NCBI GenBank assembly: GCA_016873165.1
Contig: VGXV01000005.1
Coordinates: 58,193-122,192, forward strand
Length of the DNA stretch: 64,000 nucleotides
Reading direction: 5' to 3'
DNA from: Planctomycetota bacterium
GTDB lineage: Bacteria; Planctomycetota; Brocadiia; Brocadiales; Brocadiaceae
This document shows positions 9,495-18,717 of this stretch, piece by piece. Each line of letters begins with the position of its first letter. The first letter of the stretch is position 1. The position numbers and the translations under genes were made by a program. Below the pieces are notes generated by a model. The model did not search any database. It was not told the DNA's origin and worked only from the letters and a program-made list of their open reading frames with translations.

Positions 9495-9728
9495 GGGAAC
9501 ATCCCGATTTTTGTAAAATTCCAAAAGCGACTAAGGCTCGTTCCAAAGCCTTGTGCTGAACAAGGTGAAGCATCTTGCTTTGGAACGTAATTGCTTGAGA
9601 AACTTCGCTTCTCATAACAGGAAGCATGAACTTCTGTTACAATTGTGTTCTCATGGAGAGACAGGTTTAAAACCTGTCTCTCCATGAGAACAAGAATGAT
9701 GGATTTGCAAAAATTTGAAAATGTTCCC
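9495..9728. repeat. MITE-like element A3 (diverged member of the GGGAGCATTCCC family) with large internal hairpins
   Basis: The left end GGGAACATCCCGATTTTTGT (9495-9514) mirrors the right end ...TTGCAAAAATTTGAAAATGTTCCC imperfectly. The same end motif, in the form GGGAGCATTCCC..TTTTTTGTAA, bounds the elements at 19655-19794 and 55118-55311. Inside are an inverted pair around TTCCAAAGC (about 9541 and 9578) and a 23-bp perfect palindrome, 9646-9668 against 9670-9692. No target duplication is visible, so this copy is older or rearranged. It occupies almost all of the gap between tRNA-Val and the DUF4177 gene. Confidence 0.6.
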
Positions 9729-9760
9729 TCTCGAAACGTATAGATTTGTTTGACTATACA

Positions 9761-10069
9761 TTACTGTTTTGACGGAGCAGGGGTAATTTTATTCACCGCA
9801 GTGTTGTCAATAATCTTCCTTTTAAATATAAAATATTTAAACCTGTTATCCTGATGCAGTATTACAAGCTCCCATCCATCCTCTCCCTCAGCATTAAGTG
9901 TGTCTTCGGGTATTCCGACGGAAGTAGTACGTACCACCTTGTATTCGTATTTATCCCCGGCATATTTTTCTCCTGCAAAGCACCTGTCCTTATTATTCAA
10001 AGGAAGAAAAAGTAAACATCCAAACACAACAGCCGGTAACAACGCTGATGCATATTTATAAATATTCAT
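9761..10069 (-). CDS. Exported DUF4177-like small protein
   Basis: A 102-aa protein with a hydrophobic N-terminal segment (ALLPAVVFGCLLFLPL) that serves as signal peptide or membrane anchor. A DUF4177-like core follows: YEYKVVRTTSV, then LNAEGEDGWELVILHQDN and FKYFIFKR. The combination of YEYKVV with GEDGWELV is the family signature; its biochemical function is not known. The gene starts 20 bases downstream of the msrB stop on the same strand, so the two are probably one transcript. Confidence 0.7.
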   Translation of the reverse strand: MNIYKYASALLPAVVFGCLLFLPLNNKDRCFAGEKYAGDKYEYKVVRTTSVGIPEDTLNAEGEDGWELVILHQDNRFKYFIFKRKIIDNTAVNKITPAPSKQ

Positions 10070-10089
10070 AATTTCAGTTCCTTTTTGTA

Positions 10090-10638
10090 TTAATGGTTAT
10101 CTTTTTTTATAAAATTCAGTGACGCCGAGTTAATGCAGTATCGTTGTCCGGTTGGCGGTGGGCCGTCATCAAATAAATGCCCAAGATGTGCGCCGCATTT
10201 TTTACAGATAAGTTCAGTCCTTATCATCCCATGGCTGGTGTCTTCCAATGCGATAATGGTATCAGTTGTTGCTATATCGCAGAAACTTGGCCATCCGGTG
10301 CCGGAATCAAATTTTGTTTTTGAATCGAAGAGTTCATTGCCGCAGCATACACAGGTGTATATTCCTGATTCTTTATTATTCCAGTATTTTCCGGAGAAGG
10401 GGGGTTCCGTTCCTTTCTTCCTCGCAACATGATATTGTTGCGGGGTAAGTTGCTGTTTCCATTCGGAGTCGGGTTTAACAATTTCATATTTCACATCATC
10501 ACTTCCTTTCCTATTGAGGGAATGAAGGGTATTCAGATTCCCCTTCTCATTGCATCCGAAAACTACTCCTGATAAAACGAGAAAACGATAGATTAAGAAA
10601 AGGAGGTTGTATTTTGATTGCATGGCAAGGATAGACAC
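10090..10638 (-). CDS. msrB: Peptide-methionine (R)-S-oxide reductase, lipoprotein form
   Basis: Reduces methionine-R-sulfoxide in damaged proteins. The N-terminal ~35 residues form a hydrophobic segment ending VVFGC, a lipobox-like site, so the enzyme is predicted to be a lipoprotein outside the cytoplasmic membrane. The catalytic domain follows: LTPQQYHVARKKGTEPPFSG, zinc cysteines in CVCCG and CKKCG, the FDSGTGWPSF motif, HLGHLFDDGP and the resolving region RYCINSASL with the catalytic Cys. Length and motif order are normal for MsrB with an added export signal. It is followed by the exported DUF4177 protein. msrA is not present. Confidence 0.92.
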   Translation of the reverse strand: MSILAMQSKYNLLFLIYRFLVLSGVVFGCNEKGNLNTLHSLNRKGSDDVKYEIVKPDSEWKQQLTPQQYHVARKKGTEPPFSGKYWNNKESGIYTCVCCGNELFDSKTKFDSGTGWPSFCDIATTDTIIALEDTSHGMIRTELICKKCGAHLGHLFDDGPPPTGQRYCINSASLNFIKKDNH

Positions 10639-10853
10639 CGGTATTCAATGTAGTAAATATTCCTGAATGAATATCAAAATTATTATATAAACAACACTAT
10701 AAATAAAACAATGGTAAAAATTCAGAAATGTGCAGATATCAAAAGATCCCTTATCAAATGGGTTGTTGAACTTTTGGGCGTGATGATTTAGCCAATATGG
10801 GTAAAAATATATTATAAATAAGTGAACAGGAATTACTTTATGCTTCACAGAAG

Positions 10854-11399
10854 TTATTGCGTTTTATTGAACTCGGCAATATTGAATTGATAGCCTAATA
10901 CCGCAGGCATTACTTCACGAATGAGTTCCCATGCGAGGTACCTTCTTTCATGAGCTAATTGTATTTGCACGCGTACAGCAGCTTTTTCACTACAATCCTG
11001 ACCATCCATGCGGTGATAGAGATGCCCTATCGCTTCATGATCCATACCGCTTTGATTAAATACCTCAAAAAAATCTTCCGGTGAGACAGGACGAAGTTTG
11101 TTGATTATCTCGTCCGCTTGTGCTGACGGCATGCCTTTCTTTAATAAGGCTGATTTGATAACGTTACTCTCTGAGAAATGTGTGGACAGATTGTACTCAT
11201 ACACCGCTATTTCAGGATGAGAAGGGTGGTATTTGCACCAGCCATACCAATTGCCTTCCGGGGGATATCCCGGCAACACGGAATAGCGGGCGGTATGTAA
11301 GACGGAAGATAAAATTTTCTGCTTGTAGCCCAAACGTAATGCCAATTCAAAGGAATTTTTTTTCCATCTGTTAACATCTGATAGGGTTATTTTTCTCAT
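10854..11399 (-). CDS. Conserved protein of unknown function with HExxxH motif
   Basis: The 181-aa soluble protein is not recognised. It contains aromatic-rich sequence (PPEGNWYGWCKYHPSHPEIAVYEY broken across residues ~46-70) and a DHEAIGHLYHRMD segment near residue 120 with His-Glu-x3-His and a further His three residues on. Later HERRYLAWELI could supply more ligands, so a metal site is plausible but unproven. There is no signal peptide or membrane segment. It sits alone, 32 bases from the downstream SDR gene, both on the minus strand. The upstream gap to msrB (10639-10853) shows no feature. Confidence 0.6.
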   Translation of the reverse strand: MRKITLSDVNRWKKNSFELALRLGYKQKILSSVLHTARYSVLPGYPPEGNWYGWCKYHPSHPEIAVYEYNLSTHFSESNVIKSALLKKGMPSAQADEIINKLRPVSPEDFFEVFNQSGMDHEAIGHLYHRMDGQDCSEKAAVRVQIQLAHERRYLAWELIREVMPAVLGYQFNIAEFNKTQ

Positions 11400-11431
11400 G
11401 TCAAGGATAAGACATTTAAATTATTATATTG

Positions 11432-12151
11432 TTATATTCTATTGTAAATAAAGTCCGGCATCATTTTCATTAACCAACCGATAAACATCCACCGTTTAGT
11501 GATGTAAGCGTGCTTTTTCTTCCTTTGGATAGCATTATATATTTGTTGTGCTGCTTTTTGAGGTGTTGCCACCCAAAAGAGTCCTTCTCCTTTTGCCATA
11601 GCCGTATCAACAAAACCAGGCTGTATATCTGTAACCGAGATCGATGCGCCTGATTTTACAACCTTTTTTCTTAAGCCTTCCATATAGTTTGAAATAAATG
11701 ACTTCGAAGCGTTATAGGCGGGCGAATCATTATCACCTCTGATGGCAGATATAGACGATATACCTACGAAATGTCCTGAGCCTTTTTGTAAAAAGTGATG
11801 AATAGCTATATTTGCCATTGCAGCAAAGCCTGTAACATTGACATCGATGGTATCTTTTTCCTGAGGCCATTGTAACTCGTGGTTGATAAAACCTATCCCT
11901 GAACTTATGATTATAATGTCAACTCCTTTCATCTCAGAAATTAGCTCATTAAGTTGGACCATAGCATCAATAGTTTTGGCAATATCTATAGTTTTGATGA
12001 ATGTACTGTCGGGAAATTCTCTTTTTAGCTCACTTAATAAATGAGTTCTTCTTCCTGCAAGTCCTACAACATAACCATTATGGCAAAACATTCTTGCTAA
12101 CTCTTTTCCAATTCCTGAGGTTGCACCGAGAATTATTGCATTCTGTGTCAT
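11432..12151 (-). CDS. Short-chain dehydrogenase/reductase
   Basis: Classical SDR of 239 aa. The Rossmann cofactor motif GATSGIG (residues 9-15) and the following AGRR suggest NADP preference. The catalytic triad is visible as SSISAIRGDN (Ser), then YNASK (Tyr and Lys). The PGFVDT segment after the active site is typical. The C-terminus ends in a hydrophobic, basic tail (RWMFIGWLMKMMPDFIYNRI) that could bind the membrane. Substrate cannot be told from sequence. It may be co-transcribed with the HExxxH protein 32 bases downstream. Confidence 0.85.
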   Translation of the reverse strand: MTQNAIILGATSGIGKELARMFCHNGYVVGLAGRRTHLLSELKREFPDSTFIKTIDIAKTIDAMVQLNELISEMKGVDIIIISSGIGFINHELQWPQEKDTIDVNVTGFAAMANIAIHHFLQKGSGHFVGISSISAIRGDNDSPAYNASKSFISNYMEGLRKKVVKSGASISVTDIQPGFVDTAMAKGEGLFWVATPQKAAQQIYNAIQRKKKHAYITKRWMFIGWLMKMMPDFIYNRI

Positions 12152-12291
12152 ATTAATGATACTTTTCCTCTCTTATAGAACTATAATGTTCAGTAGTTTT
12201 CCCGATAGGGTTTGATTTAACAAATTATTAAAATTACAAACCATCTGAATCCAGTGATTTTATTCCCTATCTGTCAACAGACAGGCGAGAC

Positions 12292-12355
12292 TTGTAGAGA
12301 CGCATAGCAATGCGTCTCTACAACAAATGCATTCCCAAACTGGAGTTTGGGAATG
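12292..12355. repeat. Twin perfect hairpins (dispersed-repeat type)
   Basis: Two adjacent perfect stem-loops in the gap between the SDR and peptidase genes. The first has 14-bp arms TTGTAGAGACGCAT (12292-12305) and 12310-12323, with loop AGCA. The second has 12-bp arms CATTCCCAAACT (12330-12341) and 12344-12355. GTAGAGACGC palindromes are common dispersed repeats in other genomes. Either could also stop transcription, but no T-tract follows. Confidence 0.7.
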
Positions 12356-12411
12356 AGCCGTAATAATGGAACGAGTCTGGTTTGCATCAATAGCAGTAAT
12401 ATTTTGCCGAT

Positions 12412-15400
12412 CTATTGCTTCGCTTCCGGGATGACGATGAGTGTGTTGCTTTTGCCGTTTCTTATATATTCGACAATTACCGGTTCTCCAATCTTTAAAA
12501 CATCAAGGGCATATTTGTAATCGTAGATATTGGTAATCTTCAGGTCTCCGAATTTGACAATGATATCACCCGCCTGCAAACCGGCCTTATCAGCAGGACC
12601 TCCTGCCTTGATGCCGCTCAGTTTAAGACCTTCGATGTCTTCCGTCGTAAAGTCGGGAATGGTGCCCAAATAGGTTCTTCGGGAACCGTGCAGGCTTTCC
12701 GGCGGGCCGGTATGTTCTACTTTAAAATAGTCGGGACGTTCAGGAGTTTTTACCAAATCGGAGATGATATTTTTTGCAAATTGGGCAATCCTTGCCATCC
12801 CTTCATAATTGAGAGTACCGGCATCGTCAGTCGGACGATTATAATCCTCATGGCTTCCGGTAAAGAAGTTCATAACAGGAATTCCTTCGGGATAGAAAGA
12901 AGTGGCATCGGTGGGTAAATAGGGATCGTGTTGAAGCAAGAGATTAAAGCCGGCCATGATGTTGCGTTTTTCAAACAACTGAGGCCATGATTTTGAGGAA
13001 TCTGTTCCCTGGATAATGAGCTTGTTGTCTCTCAGCCTTCCCACCATGTCAAAATTTGCGTATACGATTACATCTTTCAGAGGGAATGCAGGGTTTTTTA
13101 TGAAATGAGAAGATCCCAGCAGTCCCATTTCTTCTCCCGACCAGAATGCAAACACAACACCTCTTTTTTTGTCCCCGGGATTGTTTTTATACATATCCGC
13201 TAAAGCAGCCGCCAGTTCAAGCACAACGGAAACTCCCGATGCGTTGTCATCGGCTCCGTTGTGAATCATACCCTCCTCGCCTTTTCTTGCGAGCGATTCG
13301 GTGCCACCGTGTCCAATGTGATCTAAGTGCGCTCCCACAACAATGTATTCGCAATCATTTTTCCCGGTTGCGGGCGGAAGATATGCCATAACATTATGAT
13401 CTGAAGATTTTTCACGTTGAACGGCAATAGAGATAGTTACTTTTTCCCCGGGAAATACGCAGGCGGATTGTGATTCCTCTTTTTCGATGTCTAAATCTGA
13501 TTGAACTGTCGCAATGTCTTTGCCTGCAGCGGAAAAAAGTGTTTTTGCAACATCGCCGCTGATCGAAGCGGCAACGATGCCGGAATCCGCAGATGCCTTA
13601 TCGAAGGAAAGAGGGAGTAATTCTCCGGCATTCGGAGAGTTTGGCCCTGTGACAACCAGCAATGCCTTTGCGCCGTGTTCTCTCGCAACCATCGCCTTGT
13701 AACGCAGTCCGGAATAACGGTTCAACTCCTGGCGGCGTTTCATTTCAACCTTTTCCGGTATGTAATTAAGAACTAAAACGATTTTATCTTTTACATCAAT
13801 TCCGGCGTAGGAATCATAACCTTCTCCATTCCCGCCCGGCATGGAGATTCCGTATCCCGCAAAAACCAGTTCGCCTTCGGCTGCGCCGCTTGCAGTGAAA
13901 GCAAGAGGGCGAAAATCCTTTTCCAGGGTAAGAGATATGGCTTCGTTTATTTTACTGCTGTTGATGATTGAAAGGGCATTGCCTTCCGGTAATACCTCTA
14001 CACCGGAGGTAAAAGGAAATTCCTGAAAATAGCTGCCCGGGTTTCCGAAAGGCAGGAGTCCGATTTTTTCAAGAGAATGCGCGATGTAATCTGAGGCTAT
14101 TGCAGTGCCCTTTGTGCCGGTAAGCCTTCCCTCCAGTTCGTCTGAAGCAAGAAAGGAAACAACAGCACGTAAATCAGCTTCTGTGATATCCGGTGAAAAG
14201 AAGTGGTCTGTTTTATCGGTACAAGAGGGTGTTTGCGGAATATCGTGAGAACCCATTTTGCCGGCGCTTTCAGGCAATTCAAATGCCGGGACAGTTTCCG
14301 TCTGTTTTCGTGCAGGGGCAGCATTTAAAGCGGAAAGGGCCTGCTCATGGTTCCATTCGGCAATAAATAGCTGGGAATTTTTCTGGGGCGTTCTGTTGGA
14401 AGTCCACACGAGTTTTTTCCCGTCAGGAGAAAAGACCGGAAGACCGTCAAATCCGTCGGTGAAAGTAACACGAACAGGTTCTTTTTCACCGCGAACGTCT
14501 ACCAGAAATAATTCACAATTGGTAAATCCTAATTTATTTGAGTGAAAAATAATATATTTGCCGGAGGGATGATAATACGGCGCCCAGGACATTGAGCTGA
14601 AATCCGTCAATCTTTGTTTATCCGACCCATCCAGGTTCATTGTGTAGATATCTGCAAGCAGCCCGTTTTCTTTAAAATGACGCCAAATGATCCGTTTCCC
14701 GTCAGGGCTGAAAAAAGGGCCTCCGTCATAACCCGGCTGATTGGTCAGACGTTTTTGACCGGAACCGTCGGCATTCATGATGTAGATTTCACCAAAATAT
14801 GAGAGGTCGGTTTCAAGATGCTTTTTGTCTTCGGGAGAAAGGTTTTCTGCGGGATATGCGTCACGTAATGAACAGAAGACTATTTTTGAGCCATCCGGAG
14901 AATATGCCCCTTCGGCATCGTATCCCAATGCGTTGGTTAATTGTTTCAGATTGCTTCCGTCACGATGGGCTGAAAAAATATCGTAATATTCATCATAATC
15001 CCAGCTAAACTTTTTGTTTTTGCCGGAAGCGCGGATATCAAATTCCGCCTGTTGTTTGGCGCGGGCCCCAGGGTCAAGATGCGTGGAGGCAAAGAGCACG
15101 TCATTCGAACCCGGACGGATAAACGAGCATGTTGTCTTTCCCGTTCCCGGAGAAACCCTGTTATTGTCACCCGTCTCAAGGTCTAAAAAATAAATCTGGA
15201 AAAAAGGATTGTCAGGTTCACGTTCGCTCTGGAATATAAGCGCCGTGCCGTCTTCGGAAAAATAACCTTCTCCCGAACGTTTTCCCTCATAGATTAATTG
15301 CCGTGCGTTTTTGAGAAATTGTTCTTCTCCTGTTTCTTCACCGTGGCACGTCGAAACGTGATGCGGCAACAATAGCGTTGCCACAAAAAGAGTTAATAGC

Positions 15401-15423
15401 GTGAGCAAATGCATGGACTTCAT
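12412..15423 (-). CDS. Secreted TolB-type propeller / M28 aminopeptidase / PDZ protein
   Basis: Exported protein of about 1003 aa. ATG at 15423 is chosen because AAGGAG lies about 10 bases upstream and a signal peptide (LLTLLTLFVATLLLPHHVSTCHG) follows directly; the frame is open 78 bases further up but has no such signals. Residues ~25-380 hold five PD40 repeats (YSPDGSKIVF, FSPDGKRIIW, HPSGKYIIF, FSPDGKKLVW). Next is an M28 zinc-peptidase domain with an inserted PA-like segment: GAHLDHIGHG (zinc ligands), HNGADDNASGVS, FWSGEEMGLLGS (catalytic Glu-Glu), NFDMVGR. A C-terminal PDZ domain (GGPADKAGLQAGDIIVKFG) ends the protein. Likely a periplasmic or surface peptidase for scavenging peptides. 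It is monocistronic by spacing. Confidence 0.9.
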   Translation of the reverse strand: MKSMHLLTLLTLFVATLLLPHHVSTCHGEETGEEQFLKNARQLIYEGKRSGEGYFSEDGTALIFQSEREPDNPFFQIYFLDLETGDNNRVSPGTGKTTCSFIRPGSNDVLFASTHLDPGARAKQQAEFDIRASGKNKKFSWDYDEYYDIFSAHRDGSNLKQLTNALGYDAEGAYSPDGSKIVFCSLRDAYPAENLSPEDKKHLETDLSYFGEIYIMNADGSGQKRLTNQPGYDGGPFFSPDGKRIIWRHFKENGLLADIYTMNLDGSDKQRLTDFSSMSWAPYYHPSGKYIIFHSNKLGFTNCELFLVDVRGEKEPVRVTFTDGFDGLPVFSPDGKKLVWTSNRTPQKNSQLFIAEWNHEQALSALNAAPARKQTETVPAFELPESAGKMGSHDIPQTPSCTDKTDHFFSPDITEADLRAVVSFLASDELEGRLTGTKGTAIASDYIAHSLEKIGLLPFGNPGSYFQEFPFTSGVEVLPEGNALSIINSSKINEAISLTLEKDFRPLAFTASGAAEGELVFAGYGISMPGGNGEGYDSYAGIDVKDKIVLVLNYIPEKVEMKRRQELNRYSGLRYKAMVAREHGAKALLVVTGPNSPNAGELLPLSFDKASADSGIVAASISGDVAKTLFSAAGKDIATVQSDLDIEKEESQSACVFPGEKVTISIAVQREKSSDHNVMAYLPPATGKNDCEYIVVGAHLDHIGHGGTESLARKGEEGMIHNGADDNASGVSVVLELAAALADMYKNNPGDKKRGVVFAFWSGEEMGLLGSSHFIKNPAFPLKDVIVYANFDMVGRLRDNKLIIQGTDSSKSWPQLFEKRNIMAGFNLLLQHDPYLPTDATSFYPEGIPVMNFFTGSHEDYNRPTDDAGTLNYEGMARIAQFAKNIISDLVKTPERPDYFKVEHTGPPESLHGSRRTYLGTIPDFTTEDIEGLKLSGIKAGGPADKAGLQAGDIIVKFGDLKITNIYDYKYALDVLKIGEPVIVEYIRNGKSNTLIVIPEAKQ

Positions 15424-16578
15424 TGTGATGTACTCCTTCTTCCAGAGAGAGTTGTTGATACGGATATTGAAAAATACTGCCGAATGCGCAAAAATTAACA
15501 CGAAGTAAATGTTTTTGCATTGTAACGGGTAATTGCAGAAAAATCAAACGATGATGCTGTGCCGGCAAAAATATTGAATCGAAAAAAAATGCGGGATAAT
15601 CTGGGAAGATATTTGCATGATAAGTTGTTTGACGATACCTATATGAACTATTCTGTTTTCTTAGGGGAGTTAATAAATGGTGTTTGAGGGTTAGACAAGG
15701 GTGTTTAAGAAACTATCTAATGTGAGGGGATCATCAGGGTTATCGGTCAGGGAAAAGTGACAAAAAACGAGGATGTCTATATCGTGTAATCCCTATTTTC
15801 AGATGGACAAAATTGGCTGAACAAAATACAATAAAACACAGCCTGAAAACATCGGCCACAGAGGTCTCAGAGACCACAGAGGTGTAAAAATGAGAAAATT
15901 TTTCGCCAGGTTCACTGTGGCAAAAAGAGGCTTTTCAGGTAAAAGCTGCTTAAGGAAACGCTGAAAAGCACAGAAATGTGGCAAATGCGTAGGTAAGTAT
16001 TGATATTTCAATAGGTTAACGGAGCTTGAAAAAGAGGCAAAAAAGGGGGGAGGTTACAGGAAAATCATAAGATTTGTTCTTATAGGTAATTACGTGTATT
16101 ATTTTGGAATTTTGAGAAAAAATTGGAGGTGAAATGATTACAAATTGGATAGGTTACAGGAAATGGCCTTGCAAGTGGTTGTGTATGAATAGGTTAAAAG
16201 GGGTGCTGTAGGAAACATTGACCTGATGAATAAGGGATTGAGACGAAATGTTGAATTTTAAATGTTAAATTTTAAATGAATTGAATTCGTAGGAATCATT
16301 GATCTGATGTAGAAGGGATTGGTCACAGAGGCCAGAGTCCGGTAGCCAATGACAGTGTGGCCTTGCAAGGAGTTTAAAACGATTGATTTACTGAAATCTG
16401 GACACTGGTATCTGAGAATGGCTTGATGAATAAGGGATTGGAGGGAAGAAATGAGGGATGAAAGACGAGGGAAGAAGGACGAGGGGGAATGGACGATGGG
16501 CAATGGCGATAGAAGATGATAGAGGGGAAGAAATGAAGGACGAAAGACGAAGGAAGAGGGACGAGGGAGGAAGGGAAA
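15424..16578. other. Gene-poor region with degenerate repeats
   Basis: About 1.15 kb without a convincing gene. Short phrases recur in imperfect form: CCACAGAGG twice near 15855-15882; AGGTTACAGGAAA near 16051 and 16149; GGCCTTGCAAG near 16164 and 16361; and GATGAATAAGGGATTG near 16225 and 16424, with a variant near 16302. From 16440 to 16578 the plus strand is almost purely purine, with GACGAGGGAAGAAGGACGAG-like units repeated. The antisense frames of this tract are Ser/Pro/Phe-rich artefacts. It looks like decaying or slippage-generated sequence upstream of a gene fragment. Confidence 0.6.
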
Positions 16579-16722
16579 ATGAATGGAGAAAAAGAAACGA
16601 AAAGGATACATAGTGTAAGAGATTTAGAGGTGTATAAACTGGCGTTTGAATCTGCAATGGAGATTTATGAGTTGTCAAAAGGTTTCCCACCAATTCGTTT
16701 GTGTTCATACATTTCTCCTTAA
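16579..16722 (+). pseudogene. Truncated four-helix-bundle protein (23S rRNA-intervening-sequence family)
   Basis: A 47-codon frame encodes MNGEKETKRIHSVRDLEVYK.. followed by LAFESAMEIYELSKGFP, the characteristic first helix of the four-helix-bundle family (S23/IVS-type). Full proteins have about 120 residues and continue with a conserved Tyr-Ser-Leu-Thr-Asp-Gln-x-Arg-Arg stretch. Here the sequence changes abruptly after GFP and stops 11 residues on, so three helices are missing. The break lies next to the degenerate repeat tract, which suggests deletion. I see no remainder of the gene downstream. Confidence 0.7.
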
Positions 16723-16810
16723 ATGATATTCATAAATTAGGGGTGGGTGAACGTACTCACACAAAGATGCAGTGGGCGCAAAGAAAAAAGGTATAAATAA
16801 AGGAGGCGTT

Positions 16811-17368
16811 GTGAAGAACAAAGTTACATTTTTTGTTGTATGTGTAGTTATTTTTTATCAGGCTATACATTCCTATGCCATTAAACCTGCAGCCGGGCAA
16901 ACTGTTCAACTGGAAAAGGCTAAGGCTTACAAGACCGGCGATACCCTGGGAATTGTGATCAAAGACATTTCAACCTCTGTCGATTATGATGAGGAAGTTG
17001 GGTTTGATTCCGATACTTTCTATAAAAATACCGGGAAGCACGCGGCAATCGTGAGAGTTTGGCTGATGAATCTGACGGAAAAAACAATTACGGTAAACCC
17101 TGCGCATTTTACTGCAATTACCAATAATGGGTTTATCCTTTCCATCGACGATTTTACCAACTATACCGTTGATCCTTTCCAACGCACAGAACTGGGACCA
17201 AAAGAAGAAACACAAGGCCTGATCGTCTTTGGGTTGAACACGTCAGATACCGCCTATCGCATTAAAAAAGTAGTTTACGATGATAAGGAAGGCAATACAA
17301 TAATGAGGGATTATAATGATGCGGTTCTTTACGGTTTGTATGATCACGCGGAGAAAAGAGGAAGATAA
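16811..17368 (+). CDS. Secreted DUF4352-like protein of unknown function
   Basis: Start GTG at 16811 is chosen because AGGAGG ends 4-5 bases upstream; the upstream in-frame ATG at 16772 has no such site. The 185-aa product has a signal peptide (VTFFVVCVVIFYQAIHSYA) and a beta-rich mature region. The pattern (HAAIVRVWLMNLTEKTITVNPAHFTAI, then GLIVFGL) resembles the immunoglobulin-like telokin fold of DUF4352-type proteins. Probably periplasmic. It precedes another secreted beta-protein by 200 bases. A solitary end of the GGGAGC repeat family begins 5 bases after its stop. Confidence 0.65.
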   Translation: MKNKVTFFVVCVVIFYQAIHSYAIKPAAGQTVQLEKAKAYKTGDTLGIVIKDISTSVDYDEEVGFDSDTFYKNTGKHAAIVRVWLMNLTEKTITVNPAHFTAITNNGFILSIDDFTNYTVDPFQRTELGPKEETQGLIVFGLNTSDTAYRIKKVVYDDKEGNTIMRDYNDAVLYGLYDHAEKRGR

Positions 17369-17372
17369 ATCC

Positions 17373-17384
17373 GGGAATGCTCCC
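17373..17384. repeat. Solo end of the GGGAGC/GCTCCC repeat family (A4)
   Basis: GGGAATGCTCCC, preceded by AAATCC, directly after the stop of the secreted protein. It matches the right end (TCGGGAATGCTCCC) of the elements at 19655-19794 and 55118-55311. No opposite end is found nearby, so this is a fragment or a chance partial match. Confidence 0.4.
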
Positions 17385-17568
17385 TTGATATTGCTGATGT
17401 GGCTGCGGTAGTTGCTCCCATATCGTTGAAATAGTTTTTAAGGATTTCCTTGGTATTCAATAGTGATATTGTTTTTTAAACATTTGACAATTATCGCAAT
17501 GATGTGTTAAAAATTATTACTGTTGTGTTTGTGCTATTTTGATGCTTAACCATAAAGGATTTCAGATT

Positions 17569-18300
17569 ATGTTAAAGAGATGGCCTGTTTTCATACTGTG
17601 TGTATTTATTGTCGTAAAGGCGGGAATCAGCTATGCATTCGAGACGGGAACACTGCGCGGCAGGATTATTGATGGTTTTGGAAAACCGGTTTCGTTTGTT
17701 GATATTGAAGTTATTTCGAACGGTTCAAAGCACACGGCCACAACGGATACTTCCGGTAATTATCTTGTTTCTTACTCTCCCGGGAATATTCATTTTGCCG
17801 CAAAAAAACCTGAATATGTTCCTTTGAGTTATCCTTTTGTGATTGAAGAAATCGATGAAATTACCCTTGATGATATTATCCTATGGAAGGTGCCTCCCAG
17901 CGGAGGATTGTTTGTCGTCGGCCAGGATGATTATATAAAAATAAATGACGCCGGTTACGATTCCGAAAGTTCGGAAAAAGAAAAAAGATTTTATGTGAAA
18001 GGCGCACCGACAAAAATAAAGGGATATACCTTAAGAATCATTGACTTCCAGACCGATAATCCGCTGGTTGTCGGAAAAACACTGTATAGTGTCGATAAAA
18101 AGGGTTCTGTGGGAAGTATTGTCTTTTACCCTTCGATGAAGTATTCTTTAAACAAGCTGGATGATACGTATTCGAAGATTGCTGATAATGTCGGGTTGCG
18201 CGTGAGCGAATTGCCTCCCGGGCAATATTTTTATTGCATCGGAGAAATGACGATACGTTCAAGAAACGGTTACGGTTTCTTCTTTGAAGTATCGTCGTGA
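17569..18300 (+). CDS. Secreted protein with carboxypeptidase-regulatory-like domain
   Basis: Exported protein of 243 aa from ATG 17569, which has AAAGGA about 11 bases upstream; in-frame TTG 17539 and ATG 17542 lack a ribosome site. The signal peptide ends near GISYA. Residues ~30-110 show the CarboxypepD_reg-like fold: TGTLRGRIIDGFGKPVSFVD, then TATTDTSGNYLVSYSPG. The remainder (LFVVGQDDYIKINDAG and following) is beta-rich and not recognised. Likely a surface or periplasmic structural protein. It ends 417 bases before the next gene. Confidence 0.7.
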   Translation: MLKRWPVFILCVFIVVKAGISYAFETGTLRGRIIDGFGKPVSFVDIEVISNGSKHTATTDTSGNYLVSYSPGNIHFAAKKPEYVPLSYPFVIEEIDEITLDDIILWKVPPSGGLFVVGQDDYIKINDAGYDSESSEKEKRFYVKGAPTKIKGYTLRIIDFQTDNPLVVGKTLYSVDKKGSVGSIVFYPSMKYSLNKLDDTYSKIADNVGLRVSELPPGQYFYCIGEMTIRSRNGYGFFFEVSS

Positions 18301-18532
18301 TGAAATAATTTCAGAATCATAGCGGAACGATTGAATGTTAATCAGTATTTGCTCCCAGTTTGCCGTATTTTTCCTCCCATGAAGAATATACTTCATATCC
18401 CCTATCAAAATCTTCCACTGAATTGTGAAAATTCATTTTCAGAGCACGATATGTGCATGTAATCGTAACTATAATCAAACAAATAAGGTTTTTGAAATAT
18501 TAAATAGGTTTCCACTCAGAAAGAACACAACC

Positions 18533-18601
18533 CTTCGACTCCGCTCAGGGTGACAATAAAAGTCATCTATGAAAAACATGTCATGCTGAGCGGAGTCGAA
18601 G
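18533..18601. repeat. Palindromic dispersed repeat (CTTCGACTCCGCTCAGG type), copy C1
   Basis: Arms CTTCGACTCCGCTCAGGGTG and, inverted, CTGAGCGGAGTCGAAG enclose about 25 bases. The same arms occur at 55217-55270, and a relative is at 22305-22323. This is a REP-like hairpin. The remaining parts of the 18301-18717 gap are AT-rich and show no frame or other signal. Confidence 0.75.
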
Positions 18602-18717
18602 CATATTATAGTATAAAACTTTCGAAAACCAGATGTTTTTAACTATAGTATGAATGTATTCTCAAAATCCTCTTTACCTAATCTATGAATATCATCGAAA
18701 TAACGGAGAGATAAATT

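Noticed and set aside
9410..9685. Minus-strand frame containing GDTGLEPVTSC
   Set aside because: It is the well-known spurious product read antisense to a tRNA gene and continues through the repeat element; not a protein.
16258..16708. Two minus-strand Ser/Pro/Phe-rich frames
   Set aside because: They are the antisense of a purine-rich degenerate repeat tract and have no protein-like pattern.
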